From NCBI GenBank assembly GCA_963776505.1, contig CAVZNH010000084.1, forward strand, positions 77,169 through 141,168: a stretch of DNA of 64,000 nt. The letters are read 5' to 3'. Position numbers and translations under genes: made by a program. The first letter of the stretch is position 1; each line of letters begins with the position of its first letter. This DNA is from JAMXLO01 sp963776505. GTDB taxonomy: Bacteria > Pseudomonadota > Alphaproteobacteria > Acetobacterales > Acetobacteraceae. A model generated the notes under the pieces. The model made no database searches. It was given only the letters and a program-made list of their open reading frames with translations, and was not told the DNA's origin. Shown here piece after piece: positions 26,098 through 35,795 of this stretch.

Positions 26098-29000
26098 TTA
26101 GACTTGCGTGAAGCTGCTTGCGTTGTAGATCCATGGGGTGTTGGTGCTGCTGTCGATCACGCCCACAAGCGTTCCGCCACCAGCAAAGTTGCCGTTGCCG
26201 CTGTAATACAGTTCGCCGGTGTTTTGTTGGTAAACGAAACCGCCTTTGCCGCCAGTCGCCTCGTTTATGGTCAGTCGCGTTGCCGCGTCTGCTACCGCCT
26301 TGAGGTTGGTATTGTCGATGAGGAGTGCACCGCCAAGGTCGTAGGTATCGCGGGTGAAAATGCTGCTCGCATTGGTATCCAGAGCGATCTTGTCCCCCTT
26401 GGCCGCGTTGAAGTTGGTAACCGTACATCAGGTTGCCGGTAGTGCTTTGATCGAGCACGAATTCGTCGGCGCCAGTATTACCTGTGATGAAATTCATGCC
26501 CGCGCCGCCGACCACCGCGCTGGTGCCGGAGCTGGTTAGAGTTATTGTGTCATTCCCAGTTCCACCCAGCGTTGTTTCTGTATTGGCCAGGGACACCGTG
26601 TTGGTGAAGTTGGCAAGCTGCAACGTATCACTGCCAGCACCAAGATCGACACTGCCGTTCACCAGGGCGGTAGCGTAGGTGACAGCATCGGCGCCTGAGC
26701 CGCCGATCAGGGTGTTGACGTTGCTGACGCGTGCCGGTGTTGCCGCCGGCGGCGAGGGTGAGCTTGTTGGCCCCGGTGCCGAGATCGATCTGCATCGCGG
26801 TGGTGAAGCCGGTGCCGAGGGTGATGGTGTCGTTGCCGGTGCCGCCGGTGATGGTCTCGGTGTTGGCGACGGTGGCGGTGTTGGCGAAGTTGCCGAAGGT
26901 GAGCGTGTCGTTGCCGGCGCCGAGGTCGATGGTGGCATTGGCCGCGGCGGCGCCCAGGGTGATGGTGTCGGCGCCGGTGCCACCGATCAGTGTGGTGGTG
27001 TTCTTGACGGTGCCGGTGTTGGCGACGTTGGCGAGGGTGAGCTTGTTGGCTGCCGGCGCCGAGGTCGACCGCCATGGCGGTGGTCAGCGCGCCGGCGAGG
27101 GTGACGGTGTCGGCGCCGGTGCCGCCGGTGATGGTCTCGGCGTTGGCGACGGTGGCGGTGTTGGCGAAGTTGCCGAAGGTGAGGCTGTCGCTGCCGGCGC
27201 CGAGGTCGACGGAGGCGTTGGAGACGGCGGCTGCTCAGGGTGACGGTGTCGTTGCCGGTGCCGCCGGTGATGGTCTCGGCGTTGGCGACGGTGGCGGAGT
27301 TGGTGCCGTTGGCGAGGGTCAGCGTGTCGTTGCCGGCGCCGAGATCGACGGAGCCGTTGGTGACGGCGGTGCCGAGGGTGATGGTGTCGGCGCCGGAGCC
27401 GCCGATCAGGGTCTTGACGTTGCTGACGGTGCCGGTGTTGCCGCCGGCGGCGAGGGTGAGCTTGTTGGCGCCGGCGCCGAGATCGACTGACATCGCGGTG
27501 GTGAAGCGCGGTGCCGAGGGTGATGGTGTCGGCGCCGGTGCCGCCGGTGATGGTCTCGACGTTGGCGACGGTGGCGGTGTTGGTGAAGTTGCCGAAGGTG
27601 AGGGTGTCGTTGCCGGCGCCGAGGTCGATGGAGGCACTGGCGGCGGCGGCGCCCAGGGTGACGGTGTCGGCGCCGGTGCCGCCGATGAGGGTCTCGATGT
27701 TGGCTAGCGGTGACGGTGTTGCCGCCGTTGGCGAGGGTGAGCTTGTCGCTGCCGGCGCCGAGGTCGACGGAGCCGCTGGCGAGGGCGGTGCTGAGGGTGA
27801 CGGTGTCGGCGCCGGTGCCGCCGATCAGCGTGTTGACGTTGCTGACGGTGCCGGTGTTGGCGGCGTTGCCAGGGTCAGCTTGTTGGTGCCGGTGCCGAGG
27901 TCGATCGGACATGCCGGTGGTGAGGGCGGTGCCCAGGGTGACGGTGTCGTTGCCGGTGCCGCCGGTGATGGTCTCGATGTTGCCGACGGTGGCGGTGTTG
28001 GTGCCGTTGGCGAGGGTCAGCGTGTCGTTGCCGGCGCCGAGATCGACGGAGCCGTTGGTGACGAGCGGTGCTGAGGGTGATCGGGTCGGCGCCGGAGCCG
28101 CCGATCAGGGTCTTGACGTTGCTGACGGTGCCGGTGTTGCCGCCGGCGGCGAGGGTGAGCTTGTTGGTGCCGGTGCCGAGGTCGACTGCATCGCGGTGGT
28201 AAGCGCGGTGCCGAGGGTGATGGTGTCGTTGCCGGTGCCGCCGGTGATGGTCTCGGTGTTGGCGACGGTGGCGGTGTTGGCGAAGTTGCCGAAGGTGAGG
28301 GTGTCGTTGCCGGCGCCGAGGTCGATGGAGGCGCTGGCGGCGGCGGCGCCCAGGGTGATGGTGTCGGCGCCGGTGCCGCCGATCAGTGTGGTGGTGTTCT
28401 TGACGGTGCCGGTGTTGGCGACGTTGGCGAGGGTGAGCTTGTTGCGCCGGCGCCGAGGTCGACCGCCATGCCGGTGGTCAGCGCGCCGCCCAGGGTGACG
28501 GTGTCGGCGCCGGTGCCGCCGGTGATGGTCTCGACGTTGGCGACGGTGGCGGTGTTGGCGAAGTTGCCGAGGGTGAGGCTGTCGCTGCCGGCGCCGAGGT
28601 CGACGGAGGCGTTGGAGACGGCGGCGCCCAGGGTGACGGTGTCGTTGCCGGTGCCGCCGGTGATGGTCTCGACGTTGGCGACCGTGGCGGAGTTGGTGCC
28701 GTTGGCCAGGGTCAGCGTGTCGTTGCCGGCGCCGAGGTCGACGGAGCCGTGGTGACGGCGGTGCCGAGGGTGATGGTGTCGGCGCCGGTGCCGCCGATCA
28801 GGGTCTTGACATTGCTGACGGTGCCGGTGTTGCCGCCGGCGGCGAGGGTGAGCTTGTTGGCGCCGGTGCCGAGGTCGACTGCATCGCGGTGGTGAGCGCG
28901 GTGCCGAGGGTGATGGTGTCGGCGCCGGTGCCGCCGGTGATGGTCTCGGTGTTGCGACGGTGGCCGAGTTGGTGCCGTTGCCGAGGGTCAGGGTGTCGTT

Positions 29001-29140
29001 GCCGGCGCCGAGGTCGATGCTGGCGTTGGCGATCGTCCGGTCAGTACGATCGTGTCGGCACCCGCACCGGAAATGAGCGTATCGACCGTGCTGAAGGTTG
29101 CCGTGTTCGCGGCATTGCCGAGATTGATGACGACTGACAC
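26098..29140 (-). CDS. RTX-like secreted repeat protein, multiply frameshifted
   Basis: About 1,010 residues from GTG 29140 (AGGAG 7 bases upstream; SVVINLGNAANTATFSTVDT) to TAA 26098-26100. The body is about 18 tandem ~46-residue units such as SVDLGAGNDTLTLANGTNSA followed by ANVETITGGTGNDTVTLG, each with two GGxGxDxL-like RTX nonapeptides expected to bind calcium as beta-rolls. The unique C-terminal ~130 residues (FNAAKGDKIALDTNASSIFT, FVYQQNTGELYYSGNG, IYNASSFTQV) resemble type I secretion targeting ends. No N-terminal signal peptide is present, as expected for type I secretion. Many one-base shifts split the frame. It is immediately upstream of the TPR-GT41 gene. Confidence 0.8.
26640..29020. 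repeat. Tandem array of about 18 ~138-bp coding repeats
   Basis: The block containing GCCGGCGCCGAGGTCGA (or GAGATCGA) recurs about every 137-141 bp: for example the GAG at 26781, 26922, 27061, 27202, 27342 and 27479, and onward to about 29010. Many units are almost identical at the DNA level, which implies recent amplification or gene conversion. Spacing departures of 1-3 bases match the frame changes in the encoded protein. The first units, at 26600-26760, are more diverged, as expected at an array edge. GC content is extreme, so the copy number in the assembly may be wrong. Confidence 0.9.
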
Positions 29141-29324
29141 GGCCCATCTCCTGGGGAAGGGAAACCAGGGACGGGCCGTTTTGTCCTTCCACCTGGCGTG
29201 GCTGCGCTCTTGCGCGAACGAAGCACTACGCCTCAGACGTGAAGAAATAGTTCGTGGGCGCCGCGCGCTGTTGCTGGCGGCGCGACCGCGGTCCACATTC
29301 GTTGCCCTGTCAGGAGGCACTCGC

Positions 29325-31180
29325 GTGGCCGCGCCGAAACCGAATTTTTCGTCCTCGATCTGGCTGATCGTCGCCGGACTCGTGGTGATCTCGGCGCTCG
29401 GCCTGTTTCAGCGGCGGAGGCAGCGGTGGCACCGACGTGATCCCGTACAGCCAGTTCCAGCAGTACCTCGACGCCAACAAGGTGAAGCAGGTCACCGTCG
29501 CGGGCAACGTCATCCGCGGCACGCTGACCGAGGCGCTGCCCGACGGGCGCAGCAACTTCACGCACGGTGCAGGTGCCACCCGACCTCGCCGGCCAACTTG
29601 CCAAGCACAATGTCGAATTCACTGGCAGTGCGACCGATGGCGGCGCGCTTGGCACACTGCTGTCGTGGGTGCTGCCGCCGCTGCTGTTCGTCGGCATCTG
29701 GATGTTTGCCTCGCGGATGATGATGGGCGGGCGGGGCGGCGGATTTGGGGCGGGTTCGGCGGCGGCCTGCTATCGGTCGGCCGCTCGAAAGCCAAGCTCG
29801 TGGCGGAGACCGATGTGAAGGTCACATTCGCCGACGTGGCCGGGGTGGACGAGGCGAAGGACGAACTGCACGAGATCGTCGATTTCCTGAGGCGGCCGGA
29901 GGAATTCACTCGGCTGGGCGCGCACATCCCACGCGGCATCCTGCTGGTGGGGCCGCCCGGCACTGGCAAGACGCTGCTGGCACGCGCGGTGGCAGGCGAG
30001 GCGGGAGTGCCCTTCTACTCGACCAACGGCGCCGAGTTCGTCGAGATGTTCGTGGGCGTCGGTGCCGCGCGCGTGCGCGACCTGTTCGAGCAGGCGCGGG
30101 GATCCGCGCCGTGCATCATCTTTATAGACGAGTTGGATGCGCTTGGGCGCGCGCGCGGCGTGAATCCAATCGGGGGGACAGGACGAAAAGGAGCAGACGC
30201 TCAACCAGTTGCTGGCCGAGATGGACGGGTTCGACCGGTCAGTGGCAATCGTGATCCTGGCAGCGACCAACCGGCCGGAGATCCTGGATCCGGCGCTGCT
30301 GCGGGCTGGTCGGTTCGATCGGCAGGTGCTGGTGGACCGGCCGGACAAGAAGGGTCGGGTCGATATCCTCCGCATCCACCTGAAGAACCTGAAGCTGTCG
30401 ACGGACGTGAAGCTGGAAGACATCGCGGCGCTGACGCCAGGCTTCACCGGGGCAGACCTGGCCAATCTGGGGAACGAGGCAGCGGTGCTGGCGACACGGC
30501 GGGGCGCGGAGTCGATAAGGATGGACGACTTCACCGGCGCGGTGGAACGGATCGTGGCGGGACTGGAGAAGAAGTCGCGCATTCTGATCCCGCGCGAACG
30601 GCGCGTCGTCGCCTATCATGAGATGGGGCATGCGTTGGTGGCTTTGGCGATTCCAGGAAGCGATCCGATACAGAAGGTGTCGATCATTCCGCGGGGCATC
30701 GGCGCGCTGGGCTACACGCTCCAGCGACCGACTGACGACCGGTTCCTGATGGGGCGACAGGAACTGGAGGACAAGATGACGGTGTTGATGGGAGGGCGCG
30801 CGGCGGAGACGCTGCTAGGCGAGGACATCTCCACCGGGGCGGCCGATGACCTGGCGAAGGCTACGGACATCGCGCGGGGGATGGTGCTGCGGTTTGGCAT
30901 GGACGAGAAACTGGGGCCAGTGGCGTGGGATACCGAGCAGGGGCAGTTCCTGAACCAGCCGGGCGCATTCTGGCAGCAACGACGGTTCTCGGACGAGACC
31001 GCGCACGAGATCGATCAGGCGGTGCGATCACATCTGGGGGGCGCGCTGGAGCGGGCGGTGGAGATCCTGCGGGTGAACCGGGCGGCACTCGACGATGGGG
31101 CGGCCTCGCTGCTGGCGCACGAGACGCTGACCGCGGAGGAGTTGCCGAAGGTGAAGGCGGCACCGGTGGCGGTGGCATAG
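29325..31180 (+). CDS. ftsH: ATP-dependent zinc metalloprotease FtsH, frameshifted
   Basis: Starts at GTG 29325 with CAGGAGG upstream. Features in order: membrane segment SSSIWLIVAGLVVISALGLF; periplasmic domain VIPYSQFQQYLDANKVKQVT; second membrane segment LLSWVLPPLLFVGIWMFA; Walker A GPPGTGKT; Walker B CIIFIDELDALG; EQTLNQLLAEMDGF; SRH ATNRPEILDPALLRAGRFDR; zinc site HEMGH; and ATDIARGMVLRFGMDEKLGP. About 617 residues. Four frame changes are inferred, near 29412, 29565, 29752 and 30180, the last in a G6 run before the classic DEKEQTLNQ. FtsH degrades membrane and regulatory proteins and is usually essential, so these breaks are probably sequence errors. It is divergent from the repeat gene. 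Confidence 0.9.
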
Positions 31181-31364
31181 AGCTCAGGAGCACCTCGATG
31201 CCAGGAGATCGCTGAGTAAATGAGTTGGCTGCTTTTGTGACACCTGGAGCACAATGTGACTGGGCGGCCTATCAAACCCAATCTGGATACGATGCGCGGC
31301 AGGCGCTACTGGGAGGCGTTAGCACCCAGCAACTGAAAGCATCGGCATCCGGGAGGATTGAACA

Positions 31365-31736
31365 ATGACCGACACGGTGAAAATCGACGGCTATCACGGC
31401 CATGTCTACTACAATGATGAGACACGCGAGGTCGCCGAAAGAATACGGGAGACGATCGGCGCGACATTGGGCGTCGAGGTCAGGGGGTTGAGCGATGTGC
31501 CGCTGGGACCGCATCCGGTTGCGCAATTCCGGTTCACCTTCACCTCGGCGCAGTTCGACACGGTCGTGCCGTGGCTGATGTTCAATCGGCGGGGACTGGA
31601 CGTTCTCGTGCATCCGCTGACCGACAGCTCCTATGACGACCACAGTCGCTATGCGATCTGGCTAGGTACGCCGGTGGCGCTGAAGCTCGACACGCTGAGC
31701 CGTGGTTATCGCGCCGAGCAGTATCCAGCCCACTGA
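31365..31736 (+). CDS. DOPA 4,5-dioxygenase-family protein (copy 1)
   Basis: A 123-residue protein with GGGAGGA before ATG 31365. It has the small DOPA-dioxygenase-like fold pattern: IDGYHGHVYYNDETREVAER, PLGPHPVAQFRFTFTSAQFD, WLMFNRRGLDVLVHPLT and DDHSRYAIWLGTPVALKLD. The conserved histidines (HGHVYY, GPHP, VHP, DDH) are probable metal ligands. Family members can cleave catechols such as L-DOPA, but most bacterial copies have unknown substrates. A paralogue lies at 33947, beyond the thiolase. The 184 bases upstream (31181-31364) hold nothing I can support. Confidence 0.85.
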   Translation: MTDTVKIDGYHGHVYYNDETREVAERIRETIGATLGVEVRGLSDVPLGPHPVAQFRFTFTSAQFDTVVPWLMFNRRGLDVLVHPLTDSSYDDHSRYAIWLGTPVALKLDTLSRGYRAEQYPAH

Positions 31737-31791
31737 GGCGGCTCTGGCGTCGCAGGCTTGCCGGGAATCGCCGGGGCTGCATAATTGCCCC

Positions 31792-32077
31792 ATGGGAACA
31801 GAGGCAATCACGGTCGGAGACCGTAGTTTCGTGGCGCTTCGCAAGGCCGGGCATTCAAATGCGTCGCCGGTCTACCACGCGGTGACGCCGTTCTGCCGCA
31901 TCGCGCTCTGTGCGACAGAGCCCGGCACGCCGATCCGGGTGGGCGGAACCGCCGGCGAGCCATGTCACCTGCACGGCCTGCCTCAACCGCCTGTCGCGCC
32001 TGCAGCAGACGAGCCTTGGCGGCTCACTGGGCGCCAGGTCGCCGCGCCTGGACGCGACGCTTCCCCAGTCGCCCTGA
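31792..32077 (+). CDS. Small two-CxxC/His protein, frameshifted
   Basis: A protein of about 95 residues from ATG 31792: MGTEAITVGDRSFVALRKAG, SPVYHAVTPFCRIALCATEP, then after a frame change near 31940 SGWAEPPASHVTCTACLNRL to TGA 32075-32077. The pairs CRIALC and CTAC suggest a zinc-ribbon-like metal site that only forms when the frames are joined, which is why I infer a one-base indel. The family is not recognised beyond this pattern and the function is unknown. Confidence 0.5.
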
Positions 32078-32120
32078 TCGCCACGGGCTTGGCGCGGGAC
32101 TCCGCCGCGGCGTGACGTGG

Positions 32121-32600
32121 TTACTTGGCACCACGCGCCGACATCAGAGCCTCGTGGCAAGACGGTGACAAGCTTTCCTGGTGGTCGGCGAGGCATTTCA
32201 GTGCCCTTCCACCGCCCAATTGCACGCTCCGGCAGAAGGCACGGAAATCGCCGCGACAGGCGTGGCGCATCATCGTCGCCTGCTCGCGTGGCGGCATGGC
32301 GGGTGGCGCTCCCGGCGCCGGAGCAGGCCTTCCCTGCGATGCCGCGGGCGCATGGGGGGCGGCTCCGCCCTCGGTGGCGCCGACCGCCGCTTGGCAGCCC
32401 GGTGAGAGGCTGGCCAAGTTGTCCTTCAGGCATTGCAGCGCCGCGCTGCCGCCGGTCGGTACGCTCGCGCAGTGCGCCTGATAGTCGCTGCGGCACGACT
32501 GGCGGACAGCATTCGCCTGAGCCTGCGTCGGCTGTTGCGCGAGGGCGCCGCTTGCCAGCAGTGTCAGGATCAGAGGGACCAACAGTGCGACCCGTGCCAT
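32121..32600 (-). CDS. Exported protein with two cysteine-rich repeats
   Basis: A 159-residue secreted protein: signal peptide VALLVPLILTLLASGALAQQ, then two copies of a Cys-rich unit. One is RQSCRSDYQAHCASVPTGGS followed by LQCLKDNLASLSPGCQAAV; the other RHACRGDFRAFCRSVQLGGG followed by LKCLADHQESLSPSCHEAL. They are separated by a Pro/Ala linker. Each unit has four Cys (C-x6-C-x13-14-C-x12-C), likely two disulfides, like the Golgi-apparatus-protein-1-type repeat seen in bacterial periplasmic proteins. It is divergent from the thiolase gene. Function unknown. Confidence 0.75.
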   Translation of the reverse strand: MARVALLVPLILTLLASGALAQQPTQAQANAVRQSCRSDYQAHCASVPTGGSAALQCLKDNLASLSPGCQAAVGATEGGAAPHAPAASQGRPAPAPGAPPAMPPREQATMMRHACRGDFRAFCRSVQLGGGRALKCLADHQESLSPSCHEALMSARGAK

Positions 32601-32712
32601 GGTCGTCTTCTCCCTTGCCGTATCAGTCACCGGGCAGCGCCTTAGGGGAAACCCAAGTCGCCAACAAGGGGCAGGTCGGCTACGCTTGGGCCAGCAGATC
32701 AGGAGACCAGGC

Positions 32713-33882
32713 GTGACCGAAGCATGCATTGTCGGCTGGGCGCACTCGCCGTTCGGCAAGCTGGACGATCCCGACATCGAGGCCTTGATCGGCCGCGTGG
32801 CACGCGCCGCGATCGACGATGCGGGCATCGCACCCGGCGAGATGGAAGCGAGCTTCGTCAGCCTGTTCAACAACGGGTTCTCAGCCCAGGACTTTCCCGC
32901 TTCGCTGGTTCTGCAGCACGTGCCGGAGATGCGCTTCCGACCGATCACGCGGTACGAGAATGCCTGCGCATCCGGCTCGGCCGCGGTGCATGGTGCGCGC
33001 GACTTTCTCGCCGCCGGACGCGGGCGGTTCGCCCTGGTGATTGGCGTGGAGAAAATGACCGCCACGCCCGGCGCGCAGGTCGGCGAGAACCTGCTGAAGG
33101 CCAGCTACCAGAAGGAGGAGGCCGATATTCCTGCCGGTTTCGCCGGCGTGTTCGGCCGCATCGCCGAGCGCTATTTCCAGCGCTACGGCGATCAGTCCGA
33201 TGCGCTCGCGGCGATCGCGGCGAAAAACCACAAGAACGGCGTGGATAATCCGTATGCGCAGATGCGCCGCGATCTGGGCTACGAATTCTGTCGCCACGTC
33301 AGCGAGAAGAACCCGTATGTCGCGCCCCCATTGAAGCGCACCGACTGCTCGCTGGTGTCGGACGGCGCCGCGGCATTGGTGATGACAGATGAAGAGACGG
33401 CGCGCAGCATGGGCAAGGCGGTGAGGTTTCGCGCTGCCGTGCAGGTGAACGACTTCCTGCCGATCAGCAAGCGGGACATCACGCAGTTCGAGGGTGCGGC
33501 TGAGGCGTGGCGGCGCGCGCTCTATATGGCCGGCGTAAAACTGGATGAGCTGTCGTTTGTGGAATCACATGACTGTTTCACCATCGCCGAGCTGTTGGAG
33601 TACGAGGCGATGGGACTGACCGCGCCGGGACAGGGTGCACGCGCGGTGCTGGAGGGCTGGACGGCAAAGGACGGGCGGCTGCCGGTCAATCCATCGGGCG
33701 GGTTGAAGGCGAAGGGTCATCCGATCGGCGCCACAGGTGTGTCCATGCACGCGATCACCGCAATGCAGCTCACCGGTCAGGCGGGCGCCATGCAGTTGCC
33801 AAAGGCGGATGTCGCCGGGGTGTTCAACATGGGCGGCGCCGCAGTGGCAAACTACGTGTCGATTCTGGAGGCTGTTCGCTGA
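32713..33882 (+). CDS. Thiolase-family acetyl-CoA acyltransferase (SCP-x-like)
   Basis: 389 residues from GTG 32713, with AGGAGA upstream. The thiolase nucleophile is in RYENACASGSAAVHGARDFL (Cys ~86). The C-terminal active-site elements are ESHDCFTIAELLEYEAMGL (His) and GGLKAKGHPIGATGVSMHAI. The NACASG spacing and the HDCFT box resemble the SCP-x/acetyl-CoA acetyltransferase branch found in degradation gene sets. It would split 3-ketoacyl-CoA or act in condensation. It lies just upstream of the second DOPA-dioxygenase-like gene (65 bp), likely in one transcript. Confidence 0.88.
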   Translation: MTEACIVGWAHSPFGKLDDPDIEALIGRVARAAIDDAGIAPGEMEASFVSLFNNGFSAQDFPASLVLQHVPEMRFRPITRYENACASGSAAVHGARDFLAAGRGRFALVIGVEKMTATPGAQVGENLLKASYQKEEADIPAGFAGVFGRIAERYFQRYGDQSDALAAIAAKNHKNGVDNPYAQMRRDLGYEFCRHVSEKNPYVAPPLKRTDCSLVSDGAAALVMTDEETARSMGKAVRFRAAVQVNDFLPISKRDITQFEGAAEAWRRALYMAGVKLDELSFVESHDCFTIAELLEYEAMGLTAPGQGARAVLEGWTAKDGRLPVNPSGGLKAKGHPIGATGVSMHAITAMQLTGQAGAMQLPKADVAGVFNMGGAAVANYVSILEAVR

Positions 33883-33946
33883 TCCCGACCACCTTCCGCA
33901 AGATCGCCAGGCGCGACGTGAAGCACCTGTTGGAGGAGACGCACTG

Positions 33947-34300
33947 ATGCAGGACATCAACGCAATTCATGACTACCATGCACACGTCTACTATGAACCA
34001 TCCACCAAGCCGAAGGCTGCTCAGTTGCGGCAGTGGGTGGAGGAGCGCTTCGCCGGACAGATGCGGATGGGAAGCTGGCACGACGAGCAGGTCGGACCGC
34101 ATGTGCAGGCGATGTACCAGATTGCGTTCCCGCCCGATCTGTTTCCCACGCTCGTGCCCTTCATCATGATGAACCGCATGGGACTGACGGTGCTCGTGCA
34201 TCCGCAGTCGGGCCGCCCACGTGACGACCACACAGTGAATGCGATGTGGATGGGCGAGGTGCTTCCGGTGAAGACGGAGGTGCTGCGCGAGGTGGGTTAA
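33947..34300 (+). CDS. DOPA 4,5-dioxygenase-family protein (copy 2)
   Basis: 117 residues from ATG 33947, preceded by GGAGGAGACG. The same fold pattern as the copy at 31365: IHDYHAHVYYEPSTKPKAAQ, QVGPHVQAMYQIAFPPDLFP, MMNRMGLTVLVHPQSG and DDHTVNAMWMGEVLPVKTE. The metal-binding histidines are conserved. The two copies are clearly diverged, so this is an old duplication or two separate acquisitions. Its position right behind the thiolase suggests a shared catabolic pathway, possibly ring cleavage followed by thiolysis. That link is inference. Confidence 0.85.
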   Translation: MQDINAIHDYHAHVYYEPSTKPKAAQLRQWVEERFAGQMRMGSWHDEQVGPHVQAMYQIAFPPDLFPTLVPFIMMNRMGLTVLVHPQSGRPRDDHTVNAMWMGEVLPVKTEVLREVG

Positions 34301-34324
34301 ATTTAGTCGAACAATCCTGAGCCG

Positions 34325-35741
34325 CTATCGCACCGCGGCCCGGTACAGTTCATCGGTAAAGTCCGGTGCGACCTCGCTGGTCATGCGGCGACGAAGCACC
34401 TCCAGATCAGCCTGGAACAGATCGGCGCTGATCCGGCCGACGATGACGGGAATGTCCCGCTTCATACTGGGCACATCGCCGATCGGCAGCCCGAAACTGA
34501 CAAACCCCGCCGGGTTCTGCACATGGATGTGCCGGAGCAGCGGTGACGCGTCTGGCGTGCGCGGCAGGAACTCGTGCCCCGCACCCAGATACGGATAGCT
34601 CGCCAGCACCTCGTCCTGCTCCGCTGGCGCCGGCGTATATCGATCACGCCAGCATAGGATCTGCCCGGCGAAATCGCGCAATTCCGGCCGCGACGCCAGA
34701 TCGCCGGAATAGCCCGTGCCCGCGATGACGAAATCCAGGCGATATGTCGTGCCGCTGATGGACGTTTCGACCTTTCCGTCGCGTTCCGCCGCGTTGGTCC
34801 ACGGCGCGGACAGATGCAGATGAAAATTGCTGAACTTGACCGTCCGTTCGATCGCATCCGTGGTGGGCGTTGAGCCGGCGCGGAAGAAGCGGATCGCCTG
34901 ATGCCAGCGATCGGCATCCGGAAGCTGATGGTAATTGTCATAGGCTCCTGGAAAGCCGCGCGAGCGGGTGATCGGAACCGCAGCTATCTTTTCGCGGCGG
35001 GCGAACAGATGGACCTCGGCAGCGCCATGCTCCAGTGCCACGCCGGCTGCGTCGAAGGCCGCGGCAGCACCGCCAATCACGCCAACGGTCTTGCCACGCA
35101 ATGCGCCGAATTCGATGACATCCTCGGTGTGCGCGTAGCGGGCAGGCGGCAGATGCGCTGTCAGCACGTCCGGGATCAACCGGCGCGCCGCCGCCGGCAA
35201 ATCCGGTCGCCAGGATGATCTTGCGGGCGGTCTCTGTCGTCGCCCCGCTGGACGTATCGAGATGCAGCCTGAAGTGATCGCCGACGGGCTCGATCCGCTC
35301 GACGCGCGTCCGGTAGCGCGGGCTTATGCTGAGAAAGCGCTTGTACCAGCTCAGATAGTCGGCCCAGTCCGTGCGCACGATCCGGTCGATCGCAGTGTAG
35401 GCCGCCTGGCCGTGACGCGCCTCGTACCAGGCCTGAAAGCTGAATGCCGGGATGCCGAGTTCCGGTCCGGGCAGCGTCTTCGGTGTGCGCAGCAGGTTCA
35501 TGCGCGCAGCATTGAGCCAGATGCCGGCGCGCTGCTCGTCTGGCGCCGCCTCCAGCACCGTGACCTTGCCAATGCCCGCACGGCGCATTGCGAAAGCGAG
35601 CGCGCAGCCGGTCTGCCCACCGCCAATGATGGCTACATTGTGGTCGATACCCGAGCGGTCCGGCACCCAGTTGGCCGGATCGGGACCAATCAGACGAAGC
35701 GCCGTGCGAGCATCGGCGTCTGGGTCAGGTAACTGGCTCAT
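34325..35741 (-). CDS. FAD/NAD(P)-dependent monooxygenase-like oxidoreductase, frameshifted
   Basis: About 470 residues from ATG 35741. The FAD-binding motif is HNVAIIGGGQTGCALAFAMR near residue 35, followed by a helical insert (FSFQAWYEARHGQAAYTAID) and ATGFAGGG. Near 35190 the frame changes and continues as RRLIPDVLTAHLPPARYAHT and EFGALRGKTVGVIGGAAAAF (second Rossmann motif), then IAGTGYSGDL to the stop at 34325. Two dinucleotide-binding sites separated this way resemble flavin N- or Baeyer-Villiger monooxygenases. One indel is inferred. It is divergent from the tandem lactate-dehydrogenase-like genes, with 54 bp between. Confidence 0.82.
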
Positions 35742-35795
35742 CTGCTTGACAACCCCCTGTGCGGCTTCATCATCCAATCCTCGGAGGAGAAGTCC

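Noticed and set aside
27511..28498. Plus-strand Val/Pro/Ala-rich frames in the repeat region
   Set aside because: They are shadows of the tandem repeats. Only the minus strand gives RTX-like motifs and a credible C-terminal domain.
26640..29020. CRISPR-like array
   Set aside because: Units are ~138 bp, contiguous and coding, with no unique spacers between short repeats and no cas genes.
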